A DNA stretch of 64,000 nucleotides from Streptomyces viridiviolaceus (GCF_014650995.1 NZ_BMWA01000009.1:109611-173610); one strand, 5' to 3'. Shown: positions 31,524 to 40,534, counted from the first letter of the stretch. Translations and numbers: made by a program. The notes: generated by a model from the letters alone, not told the origin.

Positions 31524-33917
31524 TCACGCCGGGATGCGGCGGTCGACCCACCTCCACAGGATCTCCAGGGTGGCCGCCGCCACCGCCGCGATGGCGACCG
31601 CCGCCCACGGCATCGTCACCCCGACCAGCTTGAGCGCGAAGAAGTCCTGGAGCCACGGCACCACCAGAACCACCAGGAACGCCGCGCCCATCGCCGCGAC
31701 CAGCGCGACGCGCCACCAGGTGTAGGGGCGGGCGATGATCGCCAGCACCCACATCGAGATCAGGAAGAGCGTCAGCGTCGCCGCGCTGGTCTCCGCGTCC
31801 AGCGCGCCCGGCCCCGAGTAGTGGTGCCGGGCGACCAGGTACGTCGCGAAGGTCGCCGCCGCGGCCACCACGCCGCCCGGGATCGCGTAGCGCATCACCC
31901 TGCGCACGAAGTTGGGCCTGGCGCGCTCCTTGTTCGGCGCGAGGGCCAGGAAGAAGGCCGGGACGCCGATGGTGAGGGTGGACAGCAGGGTGAGATGGCG
32001 GGGCAGGAACGGGTACTCGACCTGCGAGCACACCACCAGGACGGCCAGCAGCACGGAGTACACCGTCTTCACCAGGAACAGGGTCGCGACCCGGGTGATG
32101 TTGCCGATGACCCGGCGTCCCTCGGCCACCACCGACGGCAGAGTGGCGAAGCTGTTGTTCAGCAACACGATCTGGGCGACCGCGCGGGTGGCCTCCGAGC
32201 CCGAGCCCATCGCCACCCCGATGTCGGCGTCCTTCAGCGCGAGGACGTCGTTCACGCCGTCCCCGGTCATCGCCACCGTGTGCCCGCGTGACTGCAGGGC
32301 GCCCACCATCTCCCGCTTCTGCTGCGGGGTGACCCGCCCGAACACCGTGCCGTCGTCGAGGGCCTCGGCCATCCCGTCCCGCTCGGCGGGCAGCCGGCGC
32401 GCGTCCACGGCGGAGCCGGACAGCCCCAGCTTGGCGGCCACGGCCCCCACCGACACCGCGTTGTCACCGGAGATGACCTTGGCGCGGACGTTCTGGTCGG
32501 CGAAGTAGCGCAGGGTGTCGGCGGCGTCCGGCCGCAGCCGCTGCTCCAGGACGACCAGCGCGGTCGGCGCCGGGTCCCGCGCCACCTCGGTGTCGTCGAG
32601 CTCCCGGTCGGTCCGGGCCAGCAGCAGGACCCGCATGCCCTGCTCGTTGAGCCGCCCGGTCTCGGCGAGGGCGGGGTCGTCCTCGGCCAGCAGCACGTCC
32701 GGCGCCCCCAGCAGCCACGTGCTCGACTCGCCGTCGCCCTCGCTGAAGGTGGCGCCGCTGTACTTGCGGGCGGAGGAGAAGGGCAGCGCCTCGGTGCAGC
32801 GCCACTCCTCGGCGTCCGGGTAGGCATCGATGACCGCCCGCAGGGAGGCGTTCGGTCGCGGGTCGGACTCGCCGAGGGCGCCGAGGACCTTGCGCACGTA
32901 CTCCTCGTCGGCGCCGTTCAGCGTCCGCAGCTCGGTGACGTCCATGCCGCCCTCGGTCAGCGTGCCGGTCTTGTCCAGGCAGACGGTGTCGACCCGGGCG
33001 AGCCCCTCGATGGCGGGCAGCTCCTGGACGAGGCACTGCTTGCGGCCGAGCCGGATGACGCCGATCGCGAAGGCGACCGAGGTGAGCAGCACCAGGCCCT
33101 CCGGGACCATGGGCACGATGCCGCCCACCGTCCGCGCGACGGAGTCCTTCAGGTCGTTGTCCTTGACGATCAGCTGGCTGATGACCAGGCCGATCGCGGT
33201 CGGGACCATCATCCACGTGACGTACTTCAGGATCGTGGAGATCCCGGAGCGCAGCTCGGACTGGACCAGAGTGAACCGGGACGCCTCCTCGGCGAGCTGC
33301 GCCGCGTACGCCTCCCGCCCCACCTTGGTCGCGGCGAACGCCCCGCCGCCCGCGACCACGAAGCTGCCGGACATGACCTGGTCCCCGGGCCGCTTGACGA
33401 CCGGGTCGGCCTCACCGGTGAGCAGCGACTCGTCGATCTCCAGCCCGTCCGCCTCGACGCACACCCCGTCGACGACGGCCTTGTCCCCGGGGCCGATCTC
33501 GATGACGTCGTCCAGGACGATCTCCGACGTACTGACCTCGGCGGCCAGCCCGTCCCGGCGCACGGTCGGCCGTACCTCGCCGATCAGCGCCAGGGAGTCC
33601 AGGGTCTTCTTCGCCCGCCACTCCTGCACGATGCCGATGCCGGTGTTGGCGAGGATCACGAAGCCGAACAGGCTGTCCTGGATCGGCGCCACGAACAGCA
33701 TGATCACCCAGAGCACACCGATGATCGCGTTGAACCGGGTGAAGACGTTGGCGCGGACGATGTCGGCCAGGGAGCGGCTGCTGCGCACCGGCACGTCGTT
33801 GATCTGACCGCGCGCGACCCGTTCGGCGACTTCGGCGGCGGTCAGCCCGGTGGCCGGTGTGGGGGCCGGAGCAGGGTGCACAGGGTCGAGTTCGGCGCCC
33901 GCGTCGATGTGCGTCAT
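31524..33917 (-). CDS. P-type cation-transporting ATPase, CtpE-like
   Basis: A 797-aa membrane pump. The actuator domain has LLTGEADPVVKRPGD (about 165-180), the phosphorylated Asp is in CLDKTGTL (Asp315), and the hinge reads MTGDGVNDVLALKDADIGVA. The helix 4 motif is VPEGL (about 271-275), as in calcium and related pumps rather than copper pumps, and there is no N-terminal metal-binding domain. About ten membrane segments are seen, six of them at the C-terminus. It resembles mycobacterial CtpE, a calcium transporter; that substrate is an inference. Starts at the ATG at 33917. Confidence 0.9.
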   Translation of the reverse strand: MTHIDAGAELDPVHPAPAPTPATGLTAAEVAERVARGQINDVPVRSSRSLADIVRANVFTRFNAIIGVLWVIMLFVAPIQDSLFGFVILANTGIGIVQEWRAKKTLDSLALIGEVRPTVRRDGLAAEVSTSEIVLDDVIEIGPGDKAVVDGVCVEADGLEIDESLLTGEADPVVKRPGDQVMSGSFVVAGGGAFAATKVGREAYAAQLAEEASRFTLVQSELRSGISTILKYVTWMMVPTAIGLVISQLIVKDNDLKDSVARTVGGIVPMVPEGLVLLTSVAFAIGVIRLGRKQCLVQELPAIEGLARVDTVCLDKTGTLTEGGMDVTELRTLNGADEEYVRKVLGALGESDPRPNASLRAVIDAYPDAEEWRCTEALPFSSARKYSGATFSEGDGESSTWLLGAPDVLLAEDDPALAETGRLNEQGMRVLLLARTDRELDDTEVARDPAPTALVVLEQRLRPDAADTLRYFADQNVRAKVISGDNAVSVGAVAAKLGLSGSAVDARRLPAERDGMAEALDDGTVFGRVTPQQKREMVGALQSRGHTVAMTGDGVNDVLALKDADIGVAMGSGSEATRAVAQIVLLNNSFATLPSVVAEGRRVIGNITRVATLFLVKTVYSVLLAVLVVCSQVEYPFLPRHLTLLSTLTIGVPAFFLALAPNKERARPNFVRRVMRYAIPGGVVAAAATFATYLVARHHYSGPGALDAETSAATLTLFLISMWVLAIIARPYTWWRVALVAAMGAAFLVVLVVPWLQDFFALKLVGVTMPWAAVAIAAVAAATLEILWRWVDRRIPA

Positions 33918-34017
33918 GCATTCGACGGTACGGGCGGAGCCACGGCTTCACCCGCCGAGTGGGCGGAAGATCCGACCTGGGTAGGACGGGCGGAGCGGCC
34001 GGTGTGCTGCCGCGGTA

Positions 34018-34269
34018 CTACGCGGCGCGCTCGGCCCGCTTGATCGCGGCGTCCCGCTTGCGCACGTACCAGATGCCGATCAGTCCGAGGCCGCCGCCGG
34101 CCAGGCAGGTCCACAGCCACCAGGTGTGCCCGTGGTCGTCGAACCAGCCGTAGAAGGGCAGCTGGACCAGGAAGAGGACGAACCAGACGACGGTGCCGCC
34201 GGTGATGGTGGCGACCACGGGCCCCTCCAGGGGCTCCGGCGCCTCGTGCGTAGGTGTCCACTTCGCCAT
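34018..34269 (-). CDS. DUF2530 small membrane protein
   Basis: An 83-aa protein with two membrane helices (VATITGGTVVWFVLFLVQLP and WWLWTCLAGGGLGLIGIWYV) joined by a short loop YGWFDDHGHT, and a basic cytoplasmic tail (RKRDAAIKRAERAA). The length and GHTWWLW motif fit DUF2530. Function unknown. It is divergent from the purine permease and lies about 100 bases upstream of the P-type ATPase on the same strand. Confidence 0.82.
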   Translation of the reverse strand: MAKWTPTHEAPEPLEGPVVATITGGTVVWFVLFLVQLPFYGWFDDHGHTWWLWTCLAGGGLGLIGIWYVRKRDAAIKRAERAA

Positions 34270-34396
34270 GCGTACAGCTTACGAGGGGGCTTCGCGGTGC
34301 CCTTCGCCACACGGGTCTACGCGCGGAGATAGCGATCTGCGGCTCATACGTTCATACTGAATCCGTTTGTCTCTGACCGCTTTCATTCGTAGGAAA

Positions 34397-34428
34397 CACC
34401 AACAAGGCCGTGGGGGAACCTGTTGGTG
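34397..34428 (+). promoter_or_regulatory. Leader hairpin just before the purine permease ribosome-binding site
   Basis: CACCAACA (34397-34404) pairs perfectly with TGTTGGTG (34421-34428) across a 16-base loop that can add two G-C pairs. GAGG, the ribosome-binding site, begins two bases later. Such a placement suits control of translation. It does not match any purine riboswitch I know. Confidence 0.5.
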
Positions 34429-34440
34429 ATGAGGTCCCGC

Positions 34441-35898
34441 ATGTCCACCTCGGCCTCCGCCAAGGTCCCCCCTGCCCCCGAGTCGCCCGAAGACCGGCGG
34501 CCCCCGCAGAACGCCCTCGACCGCTACTTCAAGATCTCCGAGCGCGGCAGCACGCTGGCCCGGGAGATCCGCGGCGGTCTCGCCACCTTCTTCGCGATGG
34601 CCTACATCATCGTGCTGAACCCGATCATCCTGGGCAGCGCGAAGGACATGTACGGCCACCAGCTGGACAACGGCCAGCTGGTCACCGCGACCGCGCTGAC
34701 GGCGGCGTTCACCACGCTCCTCATGGGCGTCATCGGCAACGTCCCGATCGCGCTCGCCGCCGGCCTCGGCGTGAACTCCGTGGTCGCCCTCCAGCTCGCC
34801 CCGCGGATGTCCTGGCCGGACGCCATGGGCATGGTGGTGCTGGCCGGCTTCGTGGTGATGCTGCTGGTCGCCACCGGCCTGCGCGAACGGGTGATGAACG
34901 CCGTGCCCTACGGCCTGCGCAAGGCCATCGCGATCGGTATCGGCCTGTTCATCATGCTCATCGGCCTCGTCGACTCCGGGTTCGTCACCCGGATGCCGGA
35001 CGCCGCCCAGACCACCGTCCCGCTCCAGCTGGGCACGGGCGGCCACCTGGTCGGCTGGCCGGTGCTGGTCTTCGTCCTCGGCGTGCTGCTCACGCTGGCG
35101 CTGATCGTCCGCAAGACCCCCGGCGCCATCCTGATCTCCATCGTCGTGATGACCGTCGTCGCGATGATCATCAACGCCGTCGCCGAGATCCCCTCCTGGG
35201 GTCTGACCACCCCGACCTGGCCCGGCAACCCGGTCTCCACACCCGACTTCGGCCTGGTCGGCCAGGTCAGCCTGTTCGGCGGGTTCGAGAAGGTCGGCGT
35301 CCTGACCGGCGTCCTCTTCGTCTTCACCGTCCTGCTGTCCTGCTTCTTCGACGCCATGGGCACGATCATGGCCGTCAGCGACGAGGCCAAGCTGACCGAC
35401 GCCGAGGGCCAGATGCCCGGCATCAACAAGGTCCTGCTCGTCGACGGCCTCGCGGTCGCCTCGGGCGGTGCCAGCTCCTCCTCGGCCACGACCTGCTTCG
35501 TGGAGTCCACGGCCGGCGTCGGCGAAGGCGCCCGCACCGGCTTCGCCAACATCGTCACCGGCGCGCTGTTCGCCGTGGCCCTGTTCCTCACGCCGGTCGC
35601 CACGATGGTGCCGTCCCAGGCGGCCACCCCGGCACTGGTCGCGGTCGGCTTCCTGATCCTGGCCGGCTCGATCAGGGAGATCGACTGGGCCGACTACACG
35701 ATCGCCGTCCCGGCCTTCGTGACGATGCTGATGATGCCCTTCACCTACTCGATCACCAACGGCATCGGCATGGGCTTCATCACCTTCTGCGTGCTGCGCC
35801 TGGCGGCCGGGCGGGGCCGCGAGGTGCCGGTGGCGATGTACGCGGTGTCGGCGGTGTTCGCCTTCTACTACCTGATGCCGGCCCTGGGCCTGACCTGA
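34441..35898 (+). CDS. NCS2-family purine permease
   Basis: A 485-aa transporter of the AzgA/PbuG type (hypoxanthine, guanine or adenine). It has about twelve membrane helices, with the family's REIRGGLATFFAMAYIIVLN, VNSVVALQLAPRMSWPDAMG, VLLSCFFDAMGTIMAVSDEA and SGGASSSSATTCFVESTAGV motifs, the last in the substrate region. I start at the ATG at 34441 with GAGG seven bases earlier; a TTG 18 bases upstream overlaps the hairpin. It stands alone, with a small RHH gene convergent. Confidence 0.92.
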   Translation: MSTSASAKVPPAPESPEDRRPPQNALDRYFKISERGSTLAREIRGGLATFFAMAYIIVLNPIILGSAKDMYGHQLDNGQLVTATALTAAFTTLLMGVIGNVPIALAAGLGVNSVVALQLAPRMSWPDAMGMVVLAGFVVMLLVATGLRERVMNAVPYGLRKAIAIGIGLFIMLIGLVDSGFVTRMPDAAQTTVPLQLGTGGHLVGWPVLVFVLGVLLTLALIVRKTPGAILISIVVMTVVAMIINAVAEIPSWGLTTPTWPGNPVSTPDFGLVGQVSLFGGFEKVGVLTGVLFVFTVLLSCFFDAMGTIMAVSDEAKLTDAEGQMPGINKVLLVDGLAVASGGASSSSATTCFVESTAGVGEGARTGFANIVTGALFAVALFLTPVATMVPSQAATPALVAVGFLILAGSIREIDWADYTIAVPAFVTMLMMPFTYSITNGIGMGFITFCVLRLAAGRGREVPVAMYAVSAVFAFYYLMPALGLT

Positions 35899-35908
35899 CC
35901 GGCGGGTC

Positions 35909-36097
35909 TCAGTTGACCCCGTAGAACCGTTCCGTCTCCTCGACGGCGGACTGGAACCGCTCGTCGAAGTCATCCCGAATGAGCGTCCGGACGACATAGT
36001 CCTGGACGCTCATTCCTCTTTTCGCCGCATGGTGCCGGAGCCGTTCGAGCAGTTCTCCGTCTATCCGCAGGCTGAGCACGCTGGTCCCCATGGGCAC
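35909..36097 (-). CDS. Small ribbon-helix-helix-like DNA-binding protein
   Basis: A 62-aa protein with the RHH pattern: a beta strand VLSLRIDGELLERLRHHAAK, then RGMSVQDYVVRTLIRDD and an acidic end. Such proteins act as dimeric repressors, often as antitoxins, but no toxin gene is adjacent. I start at GTG 36097, eight bases after GAGG; the ATG at 36091 and the GTG at 36106 are alternatives. It lies between the convergent purine permease and the divergent MarR gene. Confidence 0.72.
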   Translation of the reverse strand: MPMGTSVLSLRIDGELLERLRHHAAKRGMSVQDYVVRTLIRDDFDERFQSAVEETERFYGVN

Positions 36098-36246
36098 GAG
36101 GGTCACCTCACACCGACGGGCGACGCCTCGGTTTCCGGAAACAGCTCACTCGTTCGGGTGATGCTCACGTTTCAGTGGCCCGCGTCACGGGCATAGCGCC
36201 GCGCCCGCGGTGGTATTTCGCCAGACTAATGAGTTACGCTAAAGAC

Positions 36247-36684
36247 ATGCCGGACCTCAACCATGGCGACGACGCCGCCGCCGTGAACTCCCTGCGATCC
36301 GCCGTGATGCGGCTGTCCCGTCGGCTCAAGCACCAGAGGGTCGACGAGTCGCTCAGCCCCACCGAGATGTCGGTGCTCGGCACGCTGTCGAACTGCGGCA
36401 GCGCGACCCCGGGCGAACTCGCCCGCAAGGAACACGTCCAGCCGCCCTCGATGACCCGCATCGTGGCGCTGCTGGAGGCCAAGGGGCTGGTCCGTCTGGA
36501 GCCGCACCCCGAGGACCGGCGCCAGAAGGTCGTGACGCACACCGAGCGGGCCGTGGTGATGCTCGAGGAGAGCCGCCGCAAGCGGAACGCGTTCCTGGCC
36601 GCGCTGGTCGAGGGGCTCGACGAGGACGAGTGGGCGAAACTGCGCGCCGCCGCCCCCGTGCTGGAGAAGCTCGCACACCTGTAA
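36247..36684 (+). CDS. MarR-family transcriptional regulator
   Basis: A 145-aa winged-helix repressor. The recognition region is LSPTEMSVLGTLSNCGSATP, then GELARKEHVQPPSMTRIVAL, and the wing HPEDRRQKVVTHTERAVVML. Flanking helices would form the dimer. I start at the ATG at 36247; an in-frame ATG at 36229 is also possible. The MFS transporter gene follows after 27 bases, so the pair is likely an efflux operon repressed by its own product and induced by a small aromatic ligand. Confidence 0.92.
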   Translation: MPDLNHGDDAAAVNSLRSAVMRLSRRLKHQRVDESLSPTEMSVLGTLSNCGSATPGELARKEHVQPPSMTRIVALLEAKGLVRLEPHPEDRRQKVVTHTERAVVMLEESRRKRNAFLAALVEGLDEDEWAKLRAAAPVLEKLAHL

Positions 36685-36711
36685 ACAGCATTCGCGAGGA
36701 GGCGAACCCTT

Positions 36712-38070
36712 TTGAGTACGGGACCCGGAGCACCTTCCGCCCCCGCACCGGACCACCACGACGACCCCCTTTCCCGGACCCCCCGCAAGCCGTCCATGTT
36801 CGCCTCCCTGAAGGTCAGGAACTACCGCCTGTTCTTCATGGGACAGGTCGTCTCCAACATCGGCACCTGGATGCAGCGCATCGCCCAGGACTGGCTGGTG
36901 CTGAGCCTCACCGGCTCCTCCGCCGCCGTCGGCATCACCACGGCCCTGCAGTTCCTGCCGATGCTCCTCTTCGGCCTCTACGGCGGTGTCCTCGTCGACC
37001 GCCTGCGCAAGCGCCCCACGCTGCTGGTCACCCAGTCGGCGATGGCCCTCACCGCGCTCTTCCTGGCCGTCCTCACCCTCACCGGCCACGTCCAGGTCTG
37101 GCACGTCTACGTAGCGGCCTTCGCCATGGGCCTGGCCACGGTGGTCGACAACCCCGCCCGGCAGTCCTTCGTCTCCGAACTGGTCGGCCGGGACCAGCTG
37201 CAGAACGCCGTCAGCCTGAACTCGGCCAACTTCCAGTCCGCCCGCCTGGTCGGCCCCGCCGTCGCGGGCCTGATGATCACCGGTGTCGGCACCGGCTGGG
37301 CGTTCCTCTTCAACGGTCTGTCCTTCGTCGCGCCCCTCACCGGCCTGCTCCTCATGCGCTCCCGCGAGCTGCACGCCGTCGAGCGCGCCCCGCGGGGCAA
37401 GGGACAGCTGCGCGAGGGCCTGCACTACGTCGCCGGCCGCCCCGAGCTGATCTGGACCATCGTGCTCGTCGGTTTCATCGGCACCTTTGGCTTCAACTTC
37501 CCGGTTTTCCTGTCCGCCTTCGCCGACGACGTCTTCCACGCCGGAGCCGGCACCTACAGCCTCTTCAACACCCTGATGGCCGTCGGCTCGCTGGCGGGCG
37601 CCCTGCTGGCCGCCCGGCGCGGCACGGCCCGGCTGCGCGTGCTGATCGCGGCGGCCCTCGCCTTCGGCGTCCTGGAGATCGTGGCGGCCACCGTCCCGGG
37701 CCTGTGGGTGTTCGCCCTGCTGATGGTCCCGATCGGCGTGTTCAGCATGACGGTCAACGTCACCGCCAACACCAGCATCCAGATGTCCACCGCCCCGGCC
37801 ATGCGGGGCCGCGTCATGGCCCTGTACATGATGGTCTTCCTCGGCGGCTCTCCCGTCGGCGCCCCGATCGTCGGCTGGGTCACCGACACCTACGGCGCCC
37901 GGGTCGGCTTCGCCGCCGGAGGCGCGGTCGCGGCCCTCGCCGCGGCCGTCATCGGCCTGGTCCTGGCCCGCGTCGGCAACCTGCGCCTGTCGGTCGGCTG
38001 GCACCACGGGCACCCCAAGGTGCGGTTCGTGCCGCGGGAGCGGCGGGAGGAGCTGGCGCCGGCGGCGTAG
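36712..38070 (+). CDS. MFS exporter downstream of MarR regulator
   Basis: A 452-aa transporter of the enterobactin-exporter-like MFS_3 type, with about twelve helices (FFMGQVVSNIGTWMQRIAQD, YGGVLVDRLRKRPTLLVTQ, VDNPARQSFVSELVGRDQL, NTSIQMSTAPAMRGRVMALY). The N-terminal 35 residues are a disordered Pro-rich tail. It starts at TTG 36712, confirmed by GAGGAGG eight bases earlier. Operon with the MarR gene suggests export of a toxic compound; the compound is unknown. Confidence 0.9.
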   Translation: MSTGPGAPSAPAPDHHDDPLSRTPRKPSMFASLKVRNYRLFFMGQVVSNIGTWMQRIAQDWLVLSLTGSSAAVGITTALQFLPMLLFGLYGGVLVDRLRKRPTLLVTQSAMALTALFLAVLTLTGHVQVWHVYVAAFAMGLATVVDNPARQSFVSELVGRDQLQNAVSLNSANFQSARLVGPAVAGLMITGVGTGWAFLFNGLSFVAPLTGLLLMRSRELHAVERAPRGKGQLREGLHYVAGRPELIWTIVLVGFIGTFGFNFPVFLSAFADDVFHAGAGTYSLFNTLMAVGSLAGALLAARRGTARLRVLIAAALAFGVLEIVAATVPGLWVFALLMVPIGVFSMTVNVTANTSIQMSTAPAMRGRVMALYMMVFLGGSPVGAPIVGWVTDTYGARVGFAAGGAVAALAAAVIGLVLARVGNLRLSVGWHHGHPKVRFVPRERREELAPAA

Positions 38071-38082
38071 CGGGGGTCCGGA

Positions 38083-38670
38083 TCAGTCGCGGGGGAAGTC
38101 GTCGGTCTTGAGGGTGAGGCCGACGACGGTGCCGGTCAGGTCGATGTCCTCGCCGAAGCCGAAGCTGATGTCGACGTGGTACTTGCCGTCCTGCGGGTGG
38201 GTGTGCAGGTGCCACTCGCCCACGTACGGATCCACGATCAGGTACACCGGGACGCCTGCGGCGGCGTACGTGTCCTTCTTCGGCCCGTAGTCGTTGCCGG
38301 CGGTGTCCTTGGAGATGACCTCGGCGACGAACTCGACGTCCTGGTGCCGTACGTGGCCCTTGTCGTCCTCCTCGGCGTCTTCCGCAAGAGCCACCACGTC
38401 GGACGCGAACCCGTTGAGACGCCCTGGATAGTCGATCCGGACATCGGACATCAGACGCGTGCGGGGATACTTGGTACGCAGTTGTTCGATGATGTTCAGG
38501 ACGATGTCCCAGTGGGTGCGGCGCTGCGGCGTCATGAAGATGTGCCCCCCGACGATCTCGGTCTTGTATCCCTCGGGGACGGGCATCTTCTCCAGCCACT
38601 CGAACAACATGTCGAGCGTGAGTTCGCCGCTGCTCTCGGCCATCTCGATCCTGTCGTCAAGGACGGTCAT
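38083..38670 (-). CDS. Uma2-family (DUF820) putative endonuclease, copy 1
   Basis: A 195-aa protein of the Uma2/DUF820 family, which has a PD-(D/E)XK nuclease-like fold. Core residues are visible in RLMSDVRIDYPG, QDVEFVAEVISKDTAGNDYG and PKKDTYAAAGV, then VYLIVDP. Such genes are abundant in Streptomyces and cyanobacteria, with unclear roles. A paralog of the same length with about 60% identity lies at 40535-41122, and the promoter regions of the two are near-identical. Divergent from thpR. Confidence 0.87.
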   Translation of the reverse strand: MTVLDDRIEMAESSGELTLDMLFEWLEKMPVPEGYKTEIVGGHIFMTPQRRTHWDIVLNIIEQLRTKYPRTRLMSDVRIDYPGRLNGFASDVVALAEDAEEDDKGHVRHQDVEFVAEVISKDTAGNDYGPKKDTYAAAGVPVYLIVDPYVGEWHLHTHPQDGKYHVDISFGFGEDIDLTGTVVGLTLKTDDFPRD

Positions 38671-38745
38671 CGTGGCGCTCCTCCCCAGCTGCCCCCGACG
38701 CGAGTGCAGCCGCGCGGTACAACGATACGCACGGTGACCGGGACA
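38671..38745. repeat. Duplicated upstream region, copy 1
   Basis: This stretch closely matches 41123-41195, both starting GTGGCGCTCCTCCCC and including GCCGCGCGGTACAACGATAC and GCACGGTGACC. It is the shared promoter/leader of the two Uma2 genes, and shows the duplication covered regulatory DNA as well. Confidence 0.8.
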
Positions 38746-38785
38746 CGCGCGGACGTACACGTGTTCCCCGGGGCAGACTGACCGC

Positions 38786-39358
38786 ATGAGACTGTTCGCC
38801 GCCGTCCTGCCCCCGGAGAACGTCACGGCCGCCCTCGGAGCCGAGATGGCCGCGCTGAAGAAGCTGCCCGGCGCCGACCGGCTGCGCTGGACCGGCCGCC
38901 CCGGCTGGCACTTCACCCTCGCCTTCTACGGGGAGGTGGACGACGGCCTGGTCCCCGACCTGTCGGCCCGCCTGGAGCGCGCCGCCGACCGCACCGAGCC
39001 CTTCCCGCTGGCCCTGCGCGGAGGCGGCCAGTTCGGCCACGGGCGGGCCCTGTGGGTGGGGGCCGAGGGTGACGTACGGCCCCTGCGGCTGCTGGCCGAC
39101 CGCGCCGAGTCGGCGGCGCGCAAGGCGGGCCTGCCGATGGGGGAGCACCGCCGCTACAAGCCCCACCTGACGGTGGCCCGCAGCCGGGCGGCCCACGACG
39201 TGCGGGCGTACCTGGATGCCCTGGAAGACTTCACGAGTCCCACGTGGACCGTGGAGGAGCTGGTGCTGGTGCGCAGCAACCTGCCGAAGTCCGGGGTGCC
39301 GGGCGAGCAGCCCCGCTACGAGGCGGTCGCCCGCTGGCCGCTCGGCGCGTCCGGTTAG
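38786..39358 (+). CDS. thpR: RNA 2',3'-cyclic phosphodiesterase (2H superfamily)
   Basis: A 190-aa enzyme of the LigT/ThpR family, which opens 2',3'-cyclic phosphates at RNA ends. The two HxTx motifs are HFTL (His42) and HLTV (His127), at the family's spacing, within WHFTLAFYGE and RRYKPHLTVARSR. The start at 38786 has no ribosome-binding site but CAGACT six bases earlier, suggesting a leaderless mRNA. Divergent from the first Uma2 gene. Confidence 0.92.
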   Translation: MRLFAAVLPPENVTAALGAEMAALKKLPGADRLRWTGRPGWHFTLAFYGEVDDGLVPDLSARLERAADRTEPFPLALRGGGQFGHGRALWVGAEGDVRPLRLLADRAESAARKAGLPMGEHRRYKPHLTVARSRAAHDVRAYLDALEDFTSPTWTVEELVLVRSNLPKSGVPGEQPRYEAVARWPLGASG

Positions 39359-39361
39359 GCT
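39356..39361 (+). promoter_or_regulatory. -10 element TAGGCT overlapping the thpR stop codon
   Basis: TAGGCT begins at the TAG stop codon of thpR and ends six bases before the GTG start of the 28-codon ORF at 39368. The spacing repeats the leaderless pattern of 4117 and 6558. Confidence 0.45.
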
Positions 39362-39367
39362 CTCACT

Positions 39368-39454
39368 GTGGACCCGAAGACCCGGAACCGGATCATGGCC
39401 GGTGTGCTCGTGCTGATGCTCGTCGTGGTGGCGGTGGCGGCGGCGCTCGGATAG
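39368..39454 (+). CDS. 28-residue single-helix membrane protein
   Basis: A tiny ORF below usual size limits. It starts at GTG with VDPKTRNRIM, a basic cytoplasmic end, then a hydrophobic stretch (AGVLVLMLVVVAVAAALG) that would cross the membrane once, and a TAG stop. The TAGGCT -10 box directly before it and the positive-inside arrangement support a real gene, apparently translated from a leaderless mRNA. Function unknown; such peptides often adjust membrane complexes. Confidence 0.6.
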   Translation: MDPKTRNRIMAGVLVLMLVVVAVAAALG

Positions 39455-39495
39455 CCGCGCAAGCGGCGCCGCGCGCCGCCGCCCCGCTCACCGCG

Positions 39496-40488
39496 CTACC
39501 AGGCGAAGGCCTCCGGAGCGGGCCCCGGACCCGGGAAGATCTCGTCGAGCCCGGCCAGCAGCTCCGGGGACAGCTCCAGCTCCACGGCGCGCAGCGCGGA
39601 CGCGAGCTGCTCGGCGGTCCGCGGACCCACGATGGGACCGGTCACACCGGGCCGGGTGAGCAGCCAGGCCAGCGCGGCCTCGCCCGGCTCGATCCCGTGC
39701 TTGTCGAGCAGGTCCTCGTACGCCTGCACCTGCGCCCGCACGGCGGAGTCGTTCAGCGCGGTGGCGGCCCGGCCGCTCGCCCGTCGTCCGCCCTGGACCT
39801 CCTTCTTGATCACACCGCCCAGCAGTCCGCCGTGCAGCGGCGACCAGGGGATCACCCCCAGCCCGTAGTCCTGCGCCGCGGGGACGACCTCCATCTCGGC
39901 GCGGCGCTCGGCCAGGTTGTACAGGCACTGCTCGCTGACCAGCCCGATGGTCCCGCCGCGCCGGGCGGCGATCTCGTTGGCCTGGGCGATCTTGTACCCG
40001 GGGAAGTTGGACGAACCGGCGTACAGCACCTTGCCCTGCTGGACCAGTACGTCGACGGCCTGCCAGATCTCCTCGAAGGGGGTGGCACGGTCGATGTGGT
40101 GGAACTGGTAGAGGTCGATGTGGTCGGTCCGCAGCCGCTTCAGGCTGGCGTCGACGGACCGCCGTATGTTGAGGGCGGACAGCTTGTCGTGGTTGGGCCA
40201 CGCGGGGCCGTCGGCGCCCATGTTCCCGTACACCTTGGTCGCGACGACGACCTTGTCCCGGCGTCCGCCGCCCTTGGCGAACCAGTTCCCGATGATCTCC
40301 TCGGTACGGCCCTTGTTCTCGCCCCAGCCGTACACGTTGGCGGTGTCGAAGAAATTGATCCCGGCGTCCAGCGCCGCGTCCATGATCGCGTGGCTGTCGG
40401 GCTCGTCGGTCTGCGGACCGAAGTTCATGGTCCCGAGGACCAGCCGGCTGACCTTGAGTCCTGTGCGTCCGAGCTGCGTGTACTCCAT
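39496..40488 (-). CDS. Aldo/keto reductase
   Basis: A 330-aa NADPH-dependent oxidoreductase of the potassium-channel-beta/YajO-like group. The catalytic tetrad is readable: Asp and Tyr in FFDTANVYGWGENKGR, Lys in VVATKVYG and His in LYQFHHID. The C-terminal cofactor site shows PIVGPRTAEQL. LGRTGLKVSRLVLGTMNFG is the family's start. I use the ATG at 40488; an in-frame start nine bases earlier is possible. The substrate is unknown. It is convergent with the 28-codon ORF. Confidence 0.92.
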   Translation of the reverse strand: MEYTQLGRTGLKVSRLVLGTMNFGPQTDEPDSHAIMDAALDAGINFFDTANVYGWGENKGRTEEIIGNWFAKGGGRRDKVVVATKVYGNMGADGPAWPNHDKLSALNIRRSVDASLKRLRTDHIDLYQFHHIDRATPFEEIWQAVDVLVQQGKVLYAGSSNFPGYKIAQANEIAARRGGTIGLVSEQCLYNLAERRAEMEVVPAAQDYGLGVIPWSPLHGGLLGGVIKKEVQGGRRASGRAATALNDSAVRAQVQAYEDLLDKHGIEPGEAALAWLLTRPGVTGPIVGPRTAEQLASALRAVELELSPELLAGLDEIFPGPGPAPEAFAW

Positions 40489-40534
40489 GGGCCCCAAGCC
40501 AACGGCTTGGAGTGCGCTCCAGGCAAGGGGCGGC

